NCBI GenBank assembly: GCA_946538795.1
Contig: CAMNGY010000030.1
Location: 1-9,128, forward strand
From: an uncultured Treponema sp.
GTDB lineage: Bacteria; Spirochaetota; Spirochaetia; Treponematales; Treponemataceae
DNA length: 9,128 nt
Direction: 5' to 3'
Shown: positions 1-6,680 of the stretch, one piece after another
Layout: every line of letters starts with the position of its first letter
How positions within the stretch are numbered: the stretch's first letter is position 1
Notes under the pieces: generated by a model
What the model saw: the letters and a program-made list of their open reading frames with translations, nothing else
What the model was told of the DNA's origin: nothing
Database searches by the model: none
Position numbers and translations under genes: made by a program

Positions 1-1106
1 GGCGCAGCAGCATTGGCGGAATTCCCGACGTGGAGGAGAAGATTTCCACTCTGGATTCCCTGATAGAGCAGGATGCGGAGTTCTACAAGCGCATAGACTG
101 CGACGCTACAAGCTCCACCCTGATTTTTGAGGGCGTCGAGACCAGGCTGTGGCAGTTCCGGGGCGTGGACTTCAATTCCGAGAACAAACTGCTTTCGGGG
201 CTGAACATCACGGAGGGGGGCATAGGGGAGCTTCCCGGCAGGAACGGGATACTGATTTCTGAGTTTCTTGCCGATAAATTGAGCGCGAAGGCGGGGGATT
301 CCCTTATCCTCCAGACCACGACCGAGGACGGCTACATGAACACGGGGGATGTCATAATAGCGGGGATATTCTGCGATTCCAGCGTCTTCGGGACCTACAC
401 GGCATACGTGGACATAAAGGCCCTTGAGTCCCTCATAGACAGGGGCAAGGATTACGTGAACCGCATAAGCGCCTATTTCCCGGGCGGGGATTTCGGCAAG
501 AAGGACATGGTGAACCTGCAAAAGAAGCTGGAGGCTGTCTACAATATGTTTCCTCTGACGGATGACAAGGAGGACTTCCGCGACGCGATCCACGACTGGG
601 ATGCGGAGGCGGGGGAGCTGTACGGCCTGATTCCGCTGGACTCCAACATAAAGGACCTGCAGTTCATAATCGATGCCCTCAAGGCCGTGGTGAACCTGAT
701 AATCTTCATCTTGCTGGTCATAATAGGCGTGGGGATGGGCAGCACCTACCGCATAATCGTCATAAAGCGCACGACGGAGATAGGGACTTTCCGCGCCCTG
801 GGTATGAAGCACCTGGGGGTCAGGATGGTATTCATAACGGAATCCTTCTATCTGCTGGTCCTGGGCTTCCTTGCCGGGCTGGTCGTCGCCCTGCTTGCCA
901 GCTGGGGCCTGTCCCGGATGAACATGACGTTCGTCTCCGCCTTTGAGATATTCCTGACGAAAAGCCATCTCATCCCTTCCATAAATATATTGAAATCTGT
1001 GCTTCTCTTTTTGATTGTGATTGTAACTACGATTTCCACAACGTTGTTTACTATTCGTAATGCCGTCCACATCAGTCCGGTCGGAGCGCTGGCAACGACG
1101 GCATAG
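1..1106 (+). CDS. ABC transporter permease, FtsX/LolC/E/MacB type (5' end outside window)
   Basis: This is the C-terminal part of an inner-membrane permease of the FtsX/MacB/LolC-E type. The frame is open to the left edge, so the GTG at position 30 is an internal Val codon and not the start. Numbering from that Val, residues 1-215 look like the periplasmic MacB-like core domain. Three membrane segments follow at about 220-241, 273-294 and 321-342. Between the first two lies the family's hallmark cytoplasmic loop, with the sequence RTTEIGTFRALGM. That loop contacts the ATPase subunit. An upstream membrane segment and the ATPase gene should lie to the left. Family members extract lipoproteins or act as mechanotransmitters rather than classic importers. 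The LolA-like gene 34 bases downstream favours a lipoprotein-export role, but that is inference. The last 130 bases or so are noticeably more AT-rich than the rest of the gene. Confidence 0.9.
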   Translation, partial: RSSIGGIPDVEEKISTLDSLIEQDAEFYKRIDCDATSSTLIFEGVETRLWQFRGVDFNSENKLLSGLNITEGGIGELPGRNGILISEFLADKLSAKAGDSLILQTTTEDGYMNTGDVIIAGIFCDSSVFGTYTAYVDIKALESLIDRGKDYVNRISAYFPGGDFGKKDMVNLQKKLEAVYNMFPLTDDKEDFRDAIHDWDAEAGELYGLIPLDSNIKDLQFIIDALKAVVNLIIFILLVIIGVGMGSTYRIIVIKRTTEIGTFRALGMKHLGVRMVFITESFYLLVLGFLAGLVVALLASWGLSRMNMTFVSAFEIFLTKSHLIPSINILKSVLLFLIVIVTTISTTLFTIRNAVHISPVGALATTA

Positions 1107-1140
1107 CAACTAGCCAATTACATTTCATGAGGAGAAGAAA

Positions 1141-1932
1141 ATGAAAAAGGGTGTTTTGAAATCGATATTCGTGCTTTCCGCAGCCATACTGGCAGGTTCG
1201 GCTTTCGCGGCCGACATGTCTGCCTCGGCGGCGAAGGAGCTGCTGAAGAAGGTCGATGAGACGACTTCGTTTTATGGGACGGATTTTGCCGCCAACTACT
1301 CGCTCGTCCAGGAGAAGCCCGGACAGGGCAAGTCCACTACGACGGTCGTCATGTACCGGCGCGATGACGCGGACGCATATACCATCCTCATAACGGGACC
1401 GGAGAAGGACAGGGGCAAAGGATACGTCCAGTTTGACAACAACATCTGGTTCTACGATCCCTCCGACCGCCAGTTCGTGTTCACGTCCTCCAAGGACAAC
1501 GTGGGCGGGACCAATGCCACCCCGGCTGACTTCACTCCCCAGCACTACAGCAAGAACTACAAGATAGACAAGACCGATAAGGTCAAGCTGGGCAAGCTGG
1601 ACTGCATCCTGTTTACCCTGACGGCCAGCAGCAAGAACGTGAACTATCCCACGATCAAGCTGTGGGTCACCGAGGAAGACGGCCTTATCCGTATGAAAGA
1701 AGATTACAGCCTTTCGGGGCAGCTATTGCGCACTACCGCCATACCTTCTTACCAGCTGTTCAAGAACCATTCGGTTCCGAGCAAGATGGTAGTCGTTGAC
1801 AATCTACGCGGCAAGAAAATCAACGGGAAGATGCAGTTCGAGCAGACGCAGATCACGATCTCCAACGTTTCGTTCGACAAGCAGAAGGACAGCGTGTACA
1901 CCAAAAAATATGTAGAGATGCAGAGCAGGTAA
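1141..1932 (+). CDS. LolA-like outer-membrane lipoprotein-sorting protein (periplasmic)
   Basis: This encodes a 263-residue exported protein. The start is supported by an AGGAG ribosome-binding site at 1130-1134, six bases upstream. The N-terminus is a clear signal peptide: a Lys-rich start, a hydrophobic stretch at residues 8-22, and cleavage near Ala23/Ala24. There is no lipobox Cys, so the mature protein should be soluble in the periplasm. The body matches the LolA-like 'outer membrane lipoprotein-sorting protein' family (COG2834 type). Recognisable pieces are the 'NNIWFYDPSDRQ' strand, the 'KLWVTEEDGLIRMKEDYS' strands and the late 'SVPSKMVVVD' strand. Proteins of this fold have a half-barrel with a hydrophobic cavity that carries lipid or acyl chains. 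The permease gene is 34 bases upstream and the outer-membrane protein gene overlaps its stop codon. It therefore probably hands cargo from the permease to the outer membrane. The cargo is unknown, and it is not a close match to classical LolA. Confidence 0.85.
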   Translation: MKKGVLKSIFVLSAAILAGSAFAADMSASAAKELLKKVDETTSFYGTDFAANYSLVQEKPGQGKSTTTVVMYRRDDADAYTILITGPEKDRGKGYVQFDNNIWFYDPSDRQFVFTSSKDNVGGTNATPADFTPQHYSKNYKIDKTDKVKLGKLDCILFTLTASSKNVNYPTIKLWVTEEDGLIRMKEDYSLSGQLLRTTAIPSYQLFKNHSVPSKMVVVDNLRGKKINGKMQFEQTQITISNVSFDKQKDSVYTKKYVEMQSR

Positions 1933-3845
1933 TGTCTTTTCCCCACCAAGGCTTTCCCAGGGCAGGTTTGGTCGCCGCAAGTGCTCTGTTTTTTATGACA
2001 CTTTCCGAAAAGCTTCCATTGCCTCCTCTTGGGGCGGAGTCATCTGACGCTGACTCCGGCTTGGGGATTTATAGCGATACCCGTCTTTGTGCGTCCGGCT
2101 TTGATGCCGACTCCGGCGGGGACGGCTACGGCGACCGGCGGGCCTATTCTTCGTCGGTTATCATGCCGTATGATCCTGATTCCGGCGACGGAATCTACAG
2201 CGACACCAGGCGGATGTCCGCCAAGGTAGCCGGTACGGCATTCGACGCCGACTCCGGTGACGGGATTTACAGCGATACCAGGGCCGTTTCGGCAAATATG
2301 TCCAGGGTGGACGTGGGCTTTGACGCTGATTCCGGCGAGGGCGTTTACAGCGATACAAGCGAATGGGATGACGATGACTCCTATGCGGATGAATATCCGG
2401 ATTACTGGACCGACAGCGTTCCTGCTGAGCCTGCGCCGGTAGAGCCGGGCCCGGCCCCTGTGGAGGCTGTTCCTCCCGTGGCGGCCGAGCCTGCGCCAGC
2501 TCCCGTTGAGCCTGCGCCGGTAGAGGCGGCCCCGGCTCCTGTGGAGGCTGTTCCTCCCGTGGCGACCGAGCCTGCTCCTGCTTCCGCTGAGCCTGCGCCG
2601 GTAGAGGCGGCCCCGGCCCCTGTGGAGGCGGCTCCTCCCGTGGCGGCCGAACCTGCGCCCGCTCCCGTTGAGCCTGTGGCCACGGAGAATGCCGGCATAG
2701 CTTCCACTGACATGGACGAAGGCCTTCAGGGCCTGTTTGACAATGCCGAGGATCAGGTCGGCGTGGAGTCCGCCCCCGTGACGGCACCTGCAAACGCGGT
2801 GGCTGACAGCGAGAAGAAAATAGACTGGTGGGGAAACCTGAGCGCGAAAGGCGGACTTGCCGCCAAGATTTTCCCGGAGGGCAGCCTGTCGCCCTTTTTC
2901 ACCCTCTCGAACACATTGGGCTTCACTGCAAAGCCTTTCGATGACTTTGTTGTGCGCGGGAGCTTCTACAGCGAATTCCCTGCCTTCAACTTTGAGCTGA
3001 CTTCCCTCTACTTTGACTATATAATGAACGACAAGCTCTACATCACGGCCGGAAAGACGGGAACGGCCTGGGGAATCTCGCAGATTTTCGACACGAACAT
3101 CCTGGACGATGAGGGGGACGGCACGGTGGTCAACCCCTATGCGGACGAAACGTCCACGGGCAACAGGTTCGACGCTATAATCACCCTTCCTGTCTGGAAG
3201 GGCGAGATTCAGGGCGTGGGCATGTACAACATCGGGAACGAGATGACCAAGGACAACCTTTCGTTCGCAGGGAAGGTCCAGTACCCAATAGGCCCCTTGT
3301 CCATAGAGCTGTTCGGAAGGAAGTGGGCGACCAGCGACAAATACTACATGAGGCCGGCGGTGGGACTGTCGCTGACCATGGACATATTCAGGAACCATGC
3401 CTTTCTGTGGGGAAAAGCCCATGTGAATCCTGACGACCCTACGGACTTGGATTACGTAAAGCTGGTCGGCGGGATAAGCCGCATAATAGAAACGAGCCGC
3501 TACGGAAAAATCGGTTTTGCGGCGGAATACCAGGTCTCATACGATCCCAAGCTGCCCGAAGGCAACCGGATGAACCATGACATAGGTCTTTCGCTGGGCT
3601 GGTCCCATGCCATGCGGTCGGATTTTTCCCCGGCTGTGCGCTGGTGGTACAATCCCGTCAACAAGCAGGGCTATTTACTGCCCAGCCTCACGTACACGGG
3701 TCTGCGTCATCTGGACATAACGCTTACCGTCCCCTACATATTCGGTGGTGCCAGCTACACTTACGGGAATGTCACCTGGTCCTCCACGAAGGACGAACCG
3801 CTCGTCATGTTCGGCCTGATTTTCTCGCTTTCCGTGCCGTATTAG
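1932..3845 (+). CDS. Outer-membrane beta-barrel protein with acidic repeat domain and Ala/Pro/Glu spacer
   Basis: This encodes 637 residues. The ATG shares a base with the preceding stop (TAATG at 1930-1934), which suggests translational coupling to the LolA-like gene. Residues 1-36 look like a signal peptide, with a hydrophobic run at 11-24 and possible cleavage after Gly-Ala at 34-35. Residues 39-143 hold five acidic repeats. Residues 144-160 are Asp/Tyr-rich, and 166-250 form an Ala/Pro/Glu spacer. From about residue 297 to the end, alternating polar and hydrophobic strands rich in Tyr, Phe and Trp, with Gly turns, indicate a beta-barrel. The protein ends in FSLSVPY, an aromatic-terminated strand of the kind recognised by the Bam machinery. 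I recognise no specific named family for the barrel. The gene order suggests it is the outer-membrane partner of the upstream permease and LolA-like protein. A porin or surface adhesin is the alternative. The spacer resembles the periplasm-spanning region of TonB in composition only. Confidence 0.75.
   Translation: MSFPHQGFPRAGLVAASALFFMTLSEKLPLPPLGAESSDADSGLGIYSDTRLCASGFDADSGGDGYGDRRAYSSSVIMPYDPDSGDGIYSDTRRMSAKVAGTAFDADSGDGIYSDTRAVSANMSRVDVGFDADSGEGVYSDTSEWDDDDSYADEYPDYWTDSVPAEPAPVEPGPAPVEAVPPVAAEPAPAPVEPAPVEAAPAPVEAVPPVATEPAPASAEPAPVEAAPAPVEAAPPVAAEPAPAPVEPVATENAGIASTDMDEGLQGLFDNAEDQVGVESAPVTAPANAVADSEKKIDWWGNLSAKGGLAAKIFPEGSLSPFFTLSNTLGFTAKPFDDFVVRGSFYSEFPAFNFELTSLYFDYIMNDKLYITAGKTGTAWGISQIFDTNILDDEGDGTVVNPYADETSTGNRFDAIITLPVWKGEIQGVGMYNIGNEMTKDNLSFAGKVQYPIGPLSIELFGRKWATSDKYYMRPAVGLSLTMDIFRNHAFLWGKAHVNPDDPTDLDYVKLVGGISRIIETSRYGKIGFAAEYQVSYDPKLPEGNRMNHDIGLSLGWSHAMRSDFSPAVRWWYNPVNKQGYLLPSLTYTGLRHLDITLTVPYIFGGASYTYGNVTWSSTKDEPLVMFGLIFSLSVPY
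2046..2360 (+). repeat. Five copies of a 13-residue acidic motif (DxDSGxGIYSDTR-like)
   Basis: Inside the outer-membrane protein gene, residues 39-51, 58-70, 81-93, 105-117 and 131-143 carry a motif of consensus D-x-D-S-G-x-G-I-Y-S-D-T-R. The second copy is degenerate (DADSGGDGYGDRR). The copies start 19 to 26 residues apart, with unrelated linkers between them. Synonymous codons differ between copies (GAC/GAT, TAT/TAC, CGT/AGG), so these are old repeats kept at the protein level, not recent DNA duplications. The D-x-D and the Ile at position 8 recall calcium-binding loops of EF-hand, dockerin or thrombospondin type, but positions 5 and 12 do not fit those patterns. Confidence 0.9.
2427..2669 (+). 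repeat. Three tandem 81-bp repeats encoding an Ala/Pro/Glu spacer
   Basis: Three head-to-tail units lie at 2427-2507, 2508-2588 and 2589-2669, each encoding 27 residues beginning EPAPVE and containing a PPVA core. They are followed by the start of a fourth unit. Unlike the acidic motifs upstream, the copies are nearly identical at DNA level, including synonymous positions, which indicates recent duplication or ongoing homogenisation. The spacer should be extended and may set the distance between the N-terminal repeat domain and the barrel. Copy number probably varies between strains. Confidence 0.92.
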
Positions 3846-3850
3846 CGGGT

Positions 3851-3869
3851 CCGTTCCCGCGCGGGACGG
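3851..3869 (+). terminator. GC-rich hairpin just after the outer-membrane protein gene
   Basis: The arms CCGTTCCC and GGGACGG pair over about 7 bp with one bulged T and a 4-base loop, starting 6 bases after the stop codon. The position suits a terminator of the envelope operon. No T-run follows, so it is not a textbook intrinsic terminator. It may only protect the 3' end of the message. Confidence 0.35.
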
Positions 3870-3923
3870 CCGGACTCGTTTCCCCTGCCGTACCGTCCGG
3901 TCCTTCCGGCCGGGCGGCAGCTT

Positions 3924-3950
3924 CCCGGTTCCCCCGGTGGGGAGCCCGGG
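3924..3950 (+). other. Second, stronger GC-rich inverted repeat in the intergenic gap
   Basis: The left arm 3924-3934 (CCCGGTTCCCC) pairs with the right arm 3939-3950 (GGGGAGCCCGGG) around a CGGT loop, with one bulged C and one G-T pair. It lies before the promoter of the next gene and has no trailing T-run. It could be a terminator-like or RNA-protecting stem. The surrounding stretch 3846-3950 is very GC-rich and contains further partial inverted repeats, for example 3869-3875 with 3895-3901. Confidence 0.4.
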
Positions 3951-4001
3951 CTATGAAAACTGGGATAAAACGGCGAATTCTTTATACTTTGCTCCGTCCC
4001 C

Positions 4002-4030
4002 TTGTCGCTTCATTGAAAAGCTGATAGAAT
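4002..4030 (+). promoter_or_regulatory. Sigma70-type promoter for the PRPP synthetase gene
   Basis: A -35 hexamer TTGTCG (4002-4007, 4 of 6 consensus bases) is separated by 17 bases from a -10 hexamer TAGAAT (4025-4030, 5 of 6). Transcription would start near 4037, leaving a leader of about 24 bases. That leader carries AGGGGG at 4046-4051 as ribosome-binding site, nine bases before the ATG. Base composition changes sharply here from GC-rich to AT-rich. A second -10-like TATACT at 3983-3988 has no convincing -35. Confidence 0.6.
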
Positions 4031-4060
4031 TAGACAATATCTTACAGGGGGACTGGAATA

Positions 4061-5344
4061 ATGCCGTATTCTGAACCTACCAACCTTGCCGTAGTGGCCT
4101 GTCCGGGCGGCGAGTCTTTTGCGAATGAGGTTATAACCCATCTTCGCCACATGTACAAGCACCGCTTCTCTTTGAAGAGCGATGTCATTTCCAAGCGCTA
4201 CAACCTTGACAAGGAAAACGTTGTCCAGCAGATGAACCTGGACAACGACATGCACACGAGCGACCTCTGCGTCCGGGGAATGACGGACAAGTACAGGCCG
4301 CCGGTATTCAAGGTGAACGCCCGCAACACGTATTTTGCCAACGGGGAGTTCAAGTGCGAGCTGCTTGAGTGCATCAGGGGCAAGGACGTGTTCATATTCC
4401 AGGACGTCGAGAACCACGAGCCCATAAAATTCAACGACGGGAAAAACGAGCTGAGGCTCAGCGTCAACGACCACGTGATGGCCCTCCTCGTGACGATCGA
4501 TACGGTACGGCAGGCGGGGGCCAAGCAGATTACCCTGGTCCTTCCGGTCTATCCCTACAGCCGCCAGCACAAGAAGAAGGGGCGCGAGGGCCTTACCGCC
4601 GCCCTGCTGGGCCACATCTACGAGAACATGGACGTGAACCGCATTATCACGCTGGACCTGCATTCCCGCGAGATAGTGAACGCCTTCAGCCACACCCACT
4701 GCGAGAACCTGCACGCCTCTTACCAGATAATCCGGGAGCTTGCCAAGGCCGTTGACCTGACCAAGGAGGACCTTGTCGTGGTCAGCCCCGACACGGGCGC
4801 GATTGACCGGAACAAGTTCTATGCGACAGGGCTCAAGAAGCCCCTGGCGATGATCTACAAGGAGAGGGACTATTCGGTGGTCACCCAGGATGCCAAGAAT
4901 TCCAACATCAAGAGCATAAAGCTGCTGGGCGACGTGAAGGGAAAGGTTGCCTTCCTTGCGGACGACATGCTGGGCACCGGCGGGACTTTGCTCAAGGCGA
5001 TGACCTTCCTGCACGAGCAGGGGGCGACCAAGGTCATAGCGGCCATAAGCCTGCCTTTCTTCACCGGGAACGCCATCGAGCAGTTCGACGAGGCCTACAA
5101 GCAGGGGCTGTTCTACAGGATAATCGGGACGAACGCGGTCTTCCACTCGGAGCTGCTCAAGCGGGAGTGGTACATAAGCACCAACGTGTCCGGCCTGTTC
5201 GCCAACGTCATAACCCGCCTGCACCACGAGCAGTCGCTGGGCGACCTGCTTGACAACCGCACGATAATCGACAAGCTTATCAAGGTCTCAACGCCGGCGG
5301 ATCAGAAGGAGGGGGAGGCGGCGTCCCCTCAGGCAAATGTCTGA
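4061..5344 (+). CDS. prs: Ribose-phosphate pyrophosphokinase (PRPP synthetase), long divergent form
   Basis: This cytoplasmic enzyme would transfer the pyrophosphate of ATP to ribose 5-phosphate. The product, PRPP, feeds purine, pyrimidine, NAD, His and Trp synthesis. The protein has 427 residues, against about 315 for the usual bacterial enzyme. The extra length is in an N-terminal segment of about 80 residues, internal insertions and a C-terminal tail (408-427). Recognisable elements in order are NGEFKCEL (94-101), PYSRQHKKK (165-173, in place of the usual YARQDR loop), LDLHS (198-202), VVSPDTGAIDR (240-250) and the PRPP-binding loop ADDMLGTGGTL (300-310). In that loop the usual second acidic residue (DDxxDT) is Gly305, which is more like a phosphoribosyltransferase loop. 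The start is fixed by the AGGGGG ribosome-binding site and a plausible promoter. The last 8 bases overlap the next gene. The family call is firm; normal PRPP synthetase kinetics are not guaranteed. Confidence 0.9.
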   Translation: MPYSEPTNLAVVACPGGESFANEVITHLRHMYKHRFSLKSDVISKRYNLDKENVVQQMNLDNDMHTSDLCVRGMTDKYRPPVFKVNARNTYFANGEFKCELLECIRGKDVFIFQDVENHEPIKFNDGKNELRLSVNDHVMALLVTIDTVRQAGAKQITLVLPVYPYSRQHKKKGREGLTAALLGHIYENMDVNRIITLDLHSREIVNAFSHTHCENLHASYQIIRELAKAVDLTKEDLVVVSPDTGAIDRNKFYATGLKKPLAMIYKERDYSVVTQDAKNSNIKSIKLLGDVKGKVAFLADDMLGTGGTLLKAMTFLHEQGATKVIAAISLPFFTGNAIEQFDEAYKQGLFYRIIGTNAVFHSELLKREWYISTNVSGLFANVITRLHHEQSLGDLLDNRTIIDKLIKVSTPADQKEGEAASPQANV

Positions 5345-6635
5345 GACGGTCATATCCATCGATATAGGAACTTCCTCCATGAAAGCCGCCGCGATAAGCA
5401 GCGGGGGGGAGGTTCTTGCCCGCACCCGTCAGAAGCTGCTTATGAGGGGCAGCCAGTGGGTGGCGGGAGACTGGACCTTCACGCTGGAGAAGCTGATGTT
5501 CGACATCTGCGACCAGCTGGATTCCCGTGAGGTCGATGCCCTCTGCATCAGCGGAAACGGGCCTACCCTTGTGGGAGGCGACGGCTGCGGCGATACCCTG
5601 ACTTGGGACGATGACGGTGAAGATGAAGATGGCGAGGATGAGGCCGACGGCGATGCCGAAGACGGTGAAGATGATACCGGCGATGGCGTTGATGATGCCG
5701 ATGTTGGCGGCTCCCTCTTTATCCCCCGCATCAAGGAATTCAAGCGGCGCTACCCCGATGCGTGGAAGGACAGCCGCTACATCTACTCCTGTCCCGAATA
5801 TCTCATCCACAAGCTGACGGGGGCCAACCTGACGATTTTGCCCGAGGACCGCTACAGAACGGCCTACTGGACCAAGGAGGCCCTGCTCAAGGCTGGTTTT
5901 TCGGAGAAAGAGGCCGCAAAGCTCCCGCCATTCGTAAAGCCCGGAGCGTTCGCAGGAAAGCTGAGGGAATACATAGCGCCCAATGTCCGGGAAGGGCTTC
6001 CTGTCTACTGCGGGGCACCGGATTTCATCAGCGCGATGGTCGGGACGAACACCCTGGAGCCGGGGCTTCTGTGCGACAGGGCCGGTTCCAGCGAGGGAAT
6101 AAACTTCTGCAGCGACACGCCCCTTGAGGGCGACGATGTAAGGACCCTTCCTTCGGTGATTCCCGGCCTGTGGAACGCGAGCGTCCTGCTGCCGGAGAGC
6201 GGGTCGCGCTTCAGCCAGTTCAAGAGCCGGGCAGAGCAGGAGCTGTACGAGGAATTCTCCTATGAGGAGCTGGTGCACCTCTGCATATACAACCCGGGGC
6301 AGAAGGCAATCTTTGACCAGGGCAAGTACCTTATGCTCCAGACGGCGATGCAGGTGCGCGATTCCCTGAAGGTCCTGCTCTCGCTTGCGGCGGAAAAGAA
6401 TCAGAAGATTCCCGGCAGGATGACCGTGACGGGAGGCCAGGCCGGCAACGACGAGTGGAACCAGATGAAGGCGAACGTCACGGGCATGAACATCCTTGTC
6501 CCGGAATGCAGCGATGCGGAGCTGGTCGGGGATGCTGTGTTCGCGTTCACGGGGATGGGGCTGTTCCCGTCTGTCCGGGATGGGGCGAGGGCCCTCTGTT
6601 CCGTCGCAAAGTGCTTTGAGCCGGAGGCCTTCTAG
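5337..6635 (+). CDS. FGGY-family carbohydrate kinase with acidic insert
   Basis: This 432-residue protein belongs to the FGGY sugar-kinase family (xylulokinase, ribulokinase and glycerol kinase relatives), which use ATP to phosphorylate a sugar or polyol. The N-terminal phosphate-binding loop is VISIDIGTSSMKAA (5-18). The first domain continues with SGNGPTLV (72-79). The presumed catalytic Asp is in GAPDF (226-230), with the family's GTS-like AGSSEGIN at 249-256. The second domain has the ATP-site motif VTGGQAGNDEWNQMKANVTG. The family is usually about 480-520 residues, so this one is short despite an insert of about 32 mostly acidic residues (91-122). The insert falls right after Trp90, where relatives carry a substrate-contacting W-x-D-x-R segment. 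No Arg is seen there, so substrate specificity, and possibly activity, is uncertain. The start overlaps the end of the PRPP synthetase gene by 8 bases, implying coupled translation. The actual substrate cannot be told from sequence. Confidence 0.85.
   Translation: MSETVISIDIGTSSMKAAAISSGGEVLARTRQKLLMRGSQWVAGDWTFTLEKLMFDICDQLDSREVDALCISGNGPTLVGGDGCGDTLTWDDDGEDEDGEDEADGDAEDGEDDTGDGVDDADVGGSLFIPRIKEFKRRYPDAWKDSRYIYSCPEYLIHKLTGANLTILPEDRYRTAYWTKEALLKAGFSEKEAAKLPPFVKPGAFAGKLREYIAPNVREGLPVYCGAPDFISAMVGTNTLEPGLLCDRAGSSEGINFCSDTPLEGDDVRTLPSVIPGLWNASVLLPESGSRFSQFKSRAEQELYEEFSYEELVHLCIYNPGQKAIFDQGKYLMLQTAMQVRDSLKVLLSLAAEKNQKIPGRMTVTGGQAGNDEWNQMKANVTGMNILVPECSDAELVGDAVFAFTGMGLFPSVRDGARALCSVAKCFEPEAF
5607..5702 (+). 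repeat. Low-complexity GAN/GGN tract encoding an acidic segment
   Basis: In this 96-base stretch inside the FGGY kinase gene, 31 of 32 codons begin with G and 21 encode Asp or Glu. The 14-base word GACGGTGAAGATGA occurs twice, at 5613-5626 and 5661-5674, which suggests growth by slippage or short duplication. The repeats are imperfect, so rapid on/off phase variation is unlikely. On the opposite strand the same tract reads as a hydrophobic run, a composition artefact. Confidence 0.85.
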
Positions 6636-6680
6636 CCGGGCCGGTGAGATGACCCGTGGCTTGGAGCGGACGCCAGCGAA

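Noticed and set aside
30..32. GTG as start of the permease gene
   Set aside because: The frame continues open to the window edge. The protein would lack the first membrane segment that the family requires, so the gene starts outside the window.
2040..3422. Long reverse-strand open frame (460 residues) opposite the outer-membrane protein gene
   Set aside because: It is rich in Arg, Gly and His, as expected from the complement of a high-GC gene. It has no recognisable domain, and the forward frame has a signal peptide, repeats and a barrel.
3644..4024. Forward 126-residue frame spanning the end of the outer-membrane gene and the intergenic gap
   Set aside because: It overlaps the barrel coding region in another frame, has no ribosome-binding site or recognisable motif, and runs through the hairpin-rich gap.
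4034..4046. Shared words ACAATAT and CTTACA upstream of both prs and the MinD-like gene (7328-7337) as a common operator
   Set aside because: The words occur in different order and spacing, and short AT-rich words are expected near promoters by chance. There is not enough to call a regulatory site.
4010..5227. Reverse-strand open frame (405 residues) opposite the PRPP synthetase gene
   Set aside because: It is a shadow frame of a gene with recognisable PRPP synthetase motifs, with no start signals or domains of its own.
5607..5702. Acidic tract as a phase-variable simple repeat
   Set aside because: The repeat units are too imperfect and in multiples of three bases, so slippage would alter length but not switch the reading frame.
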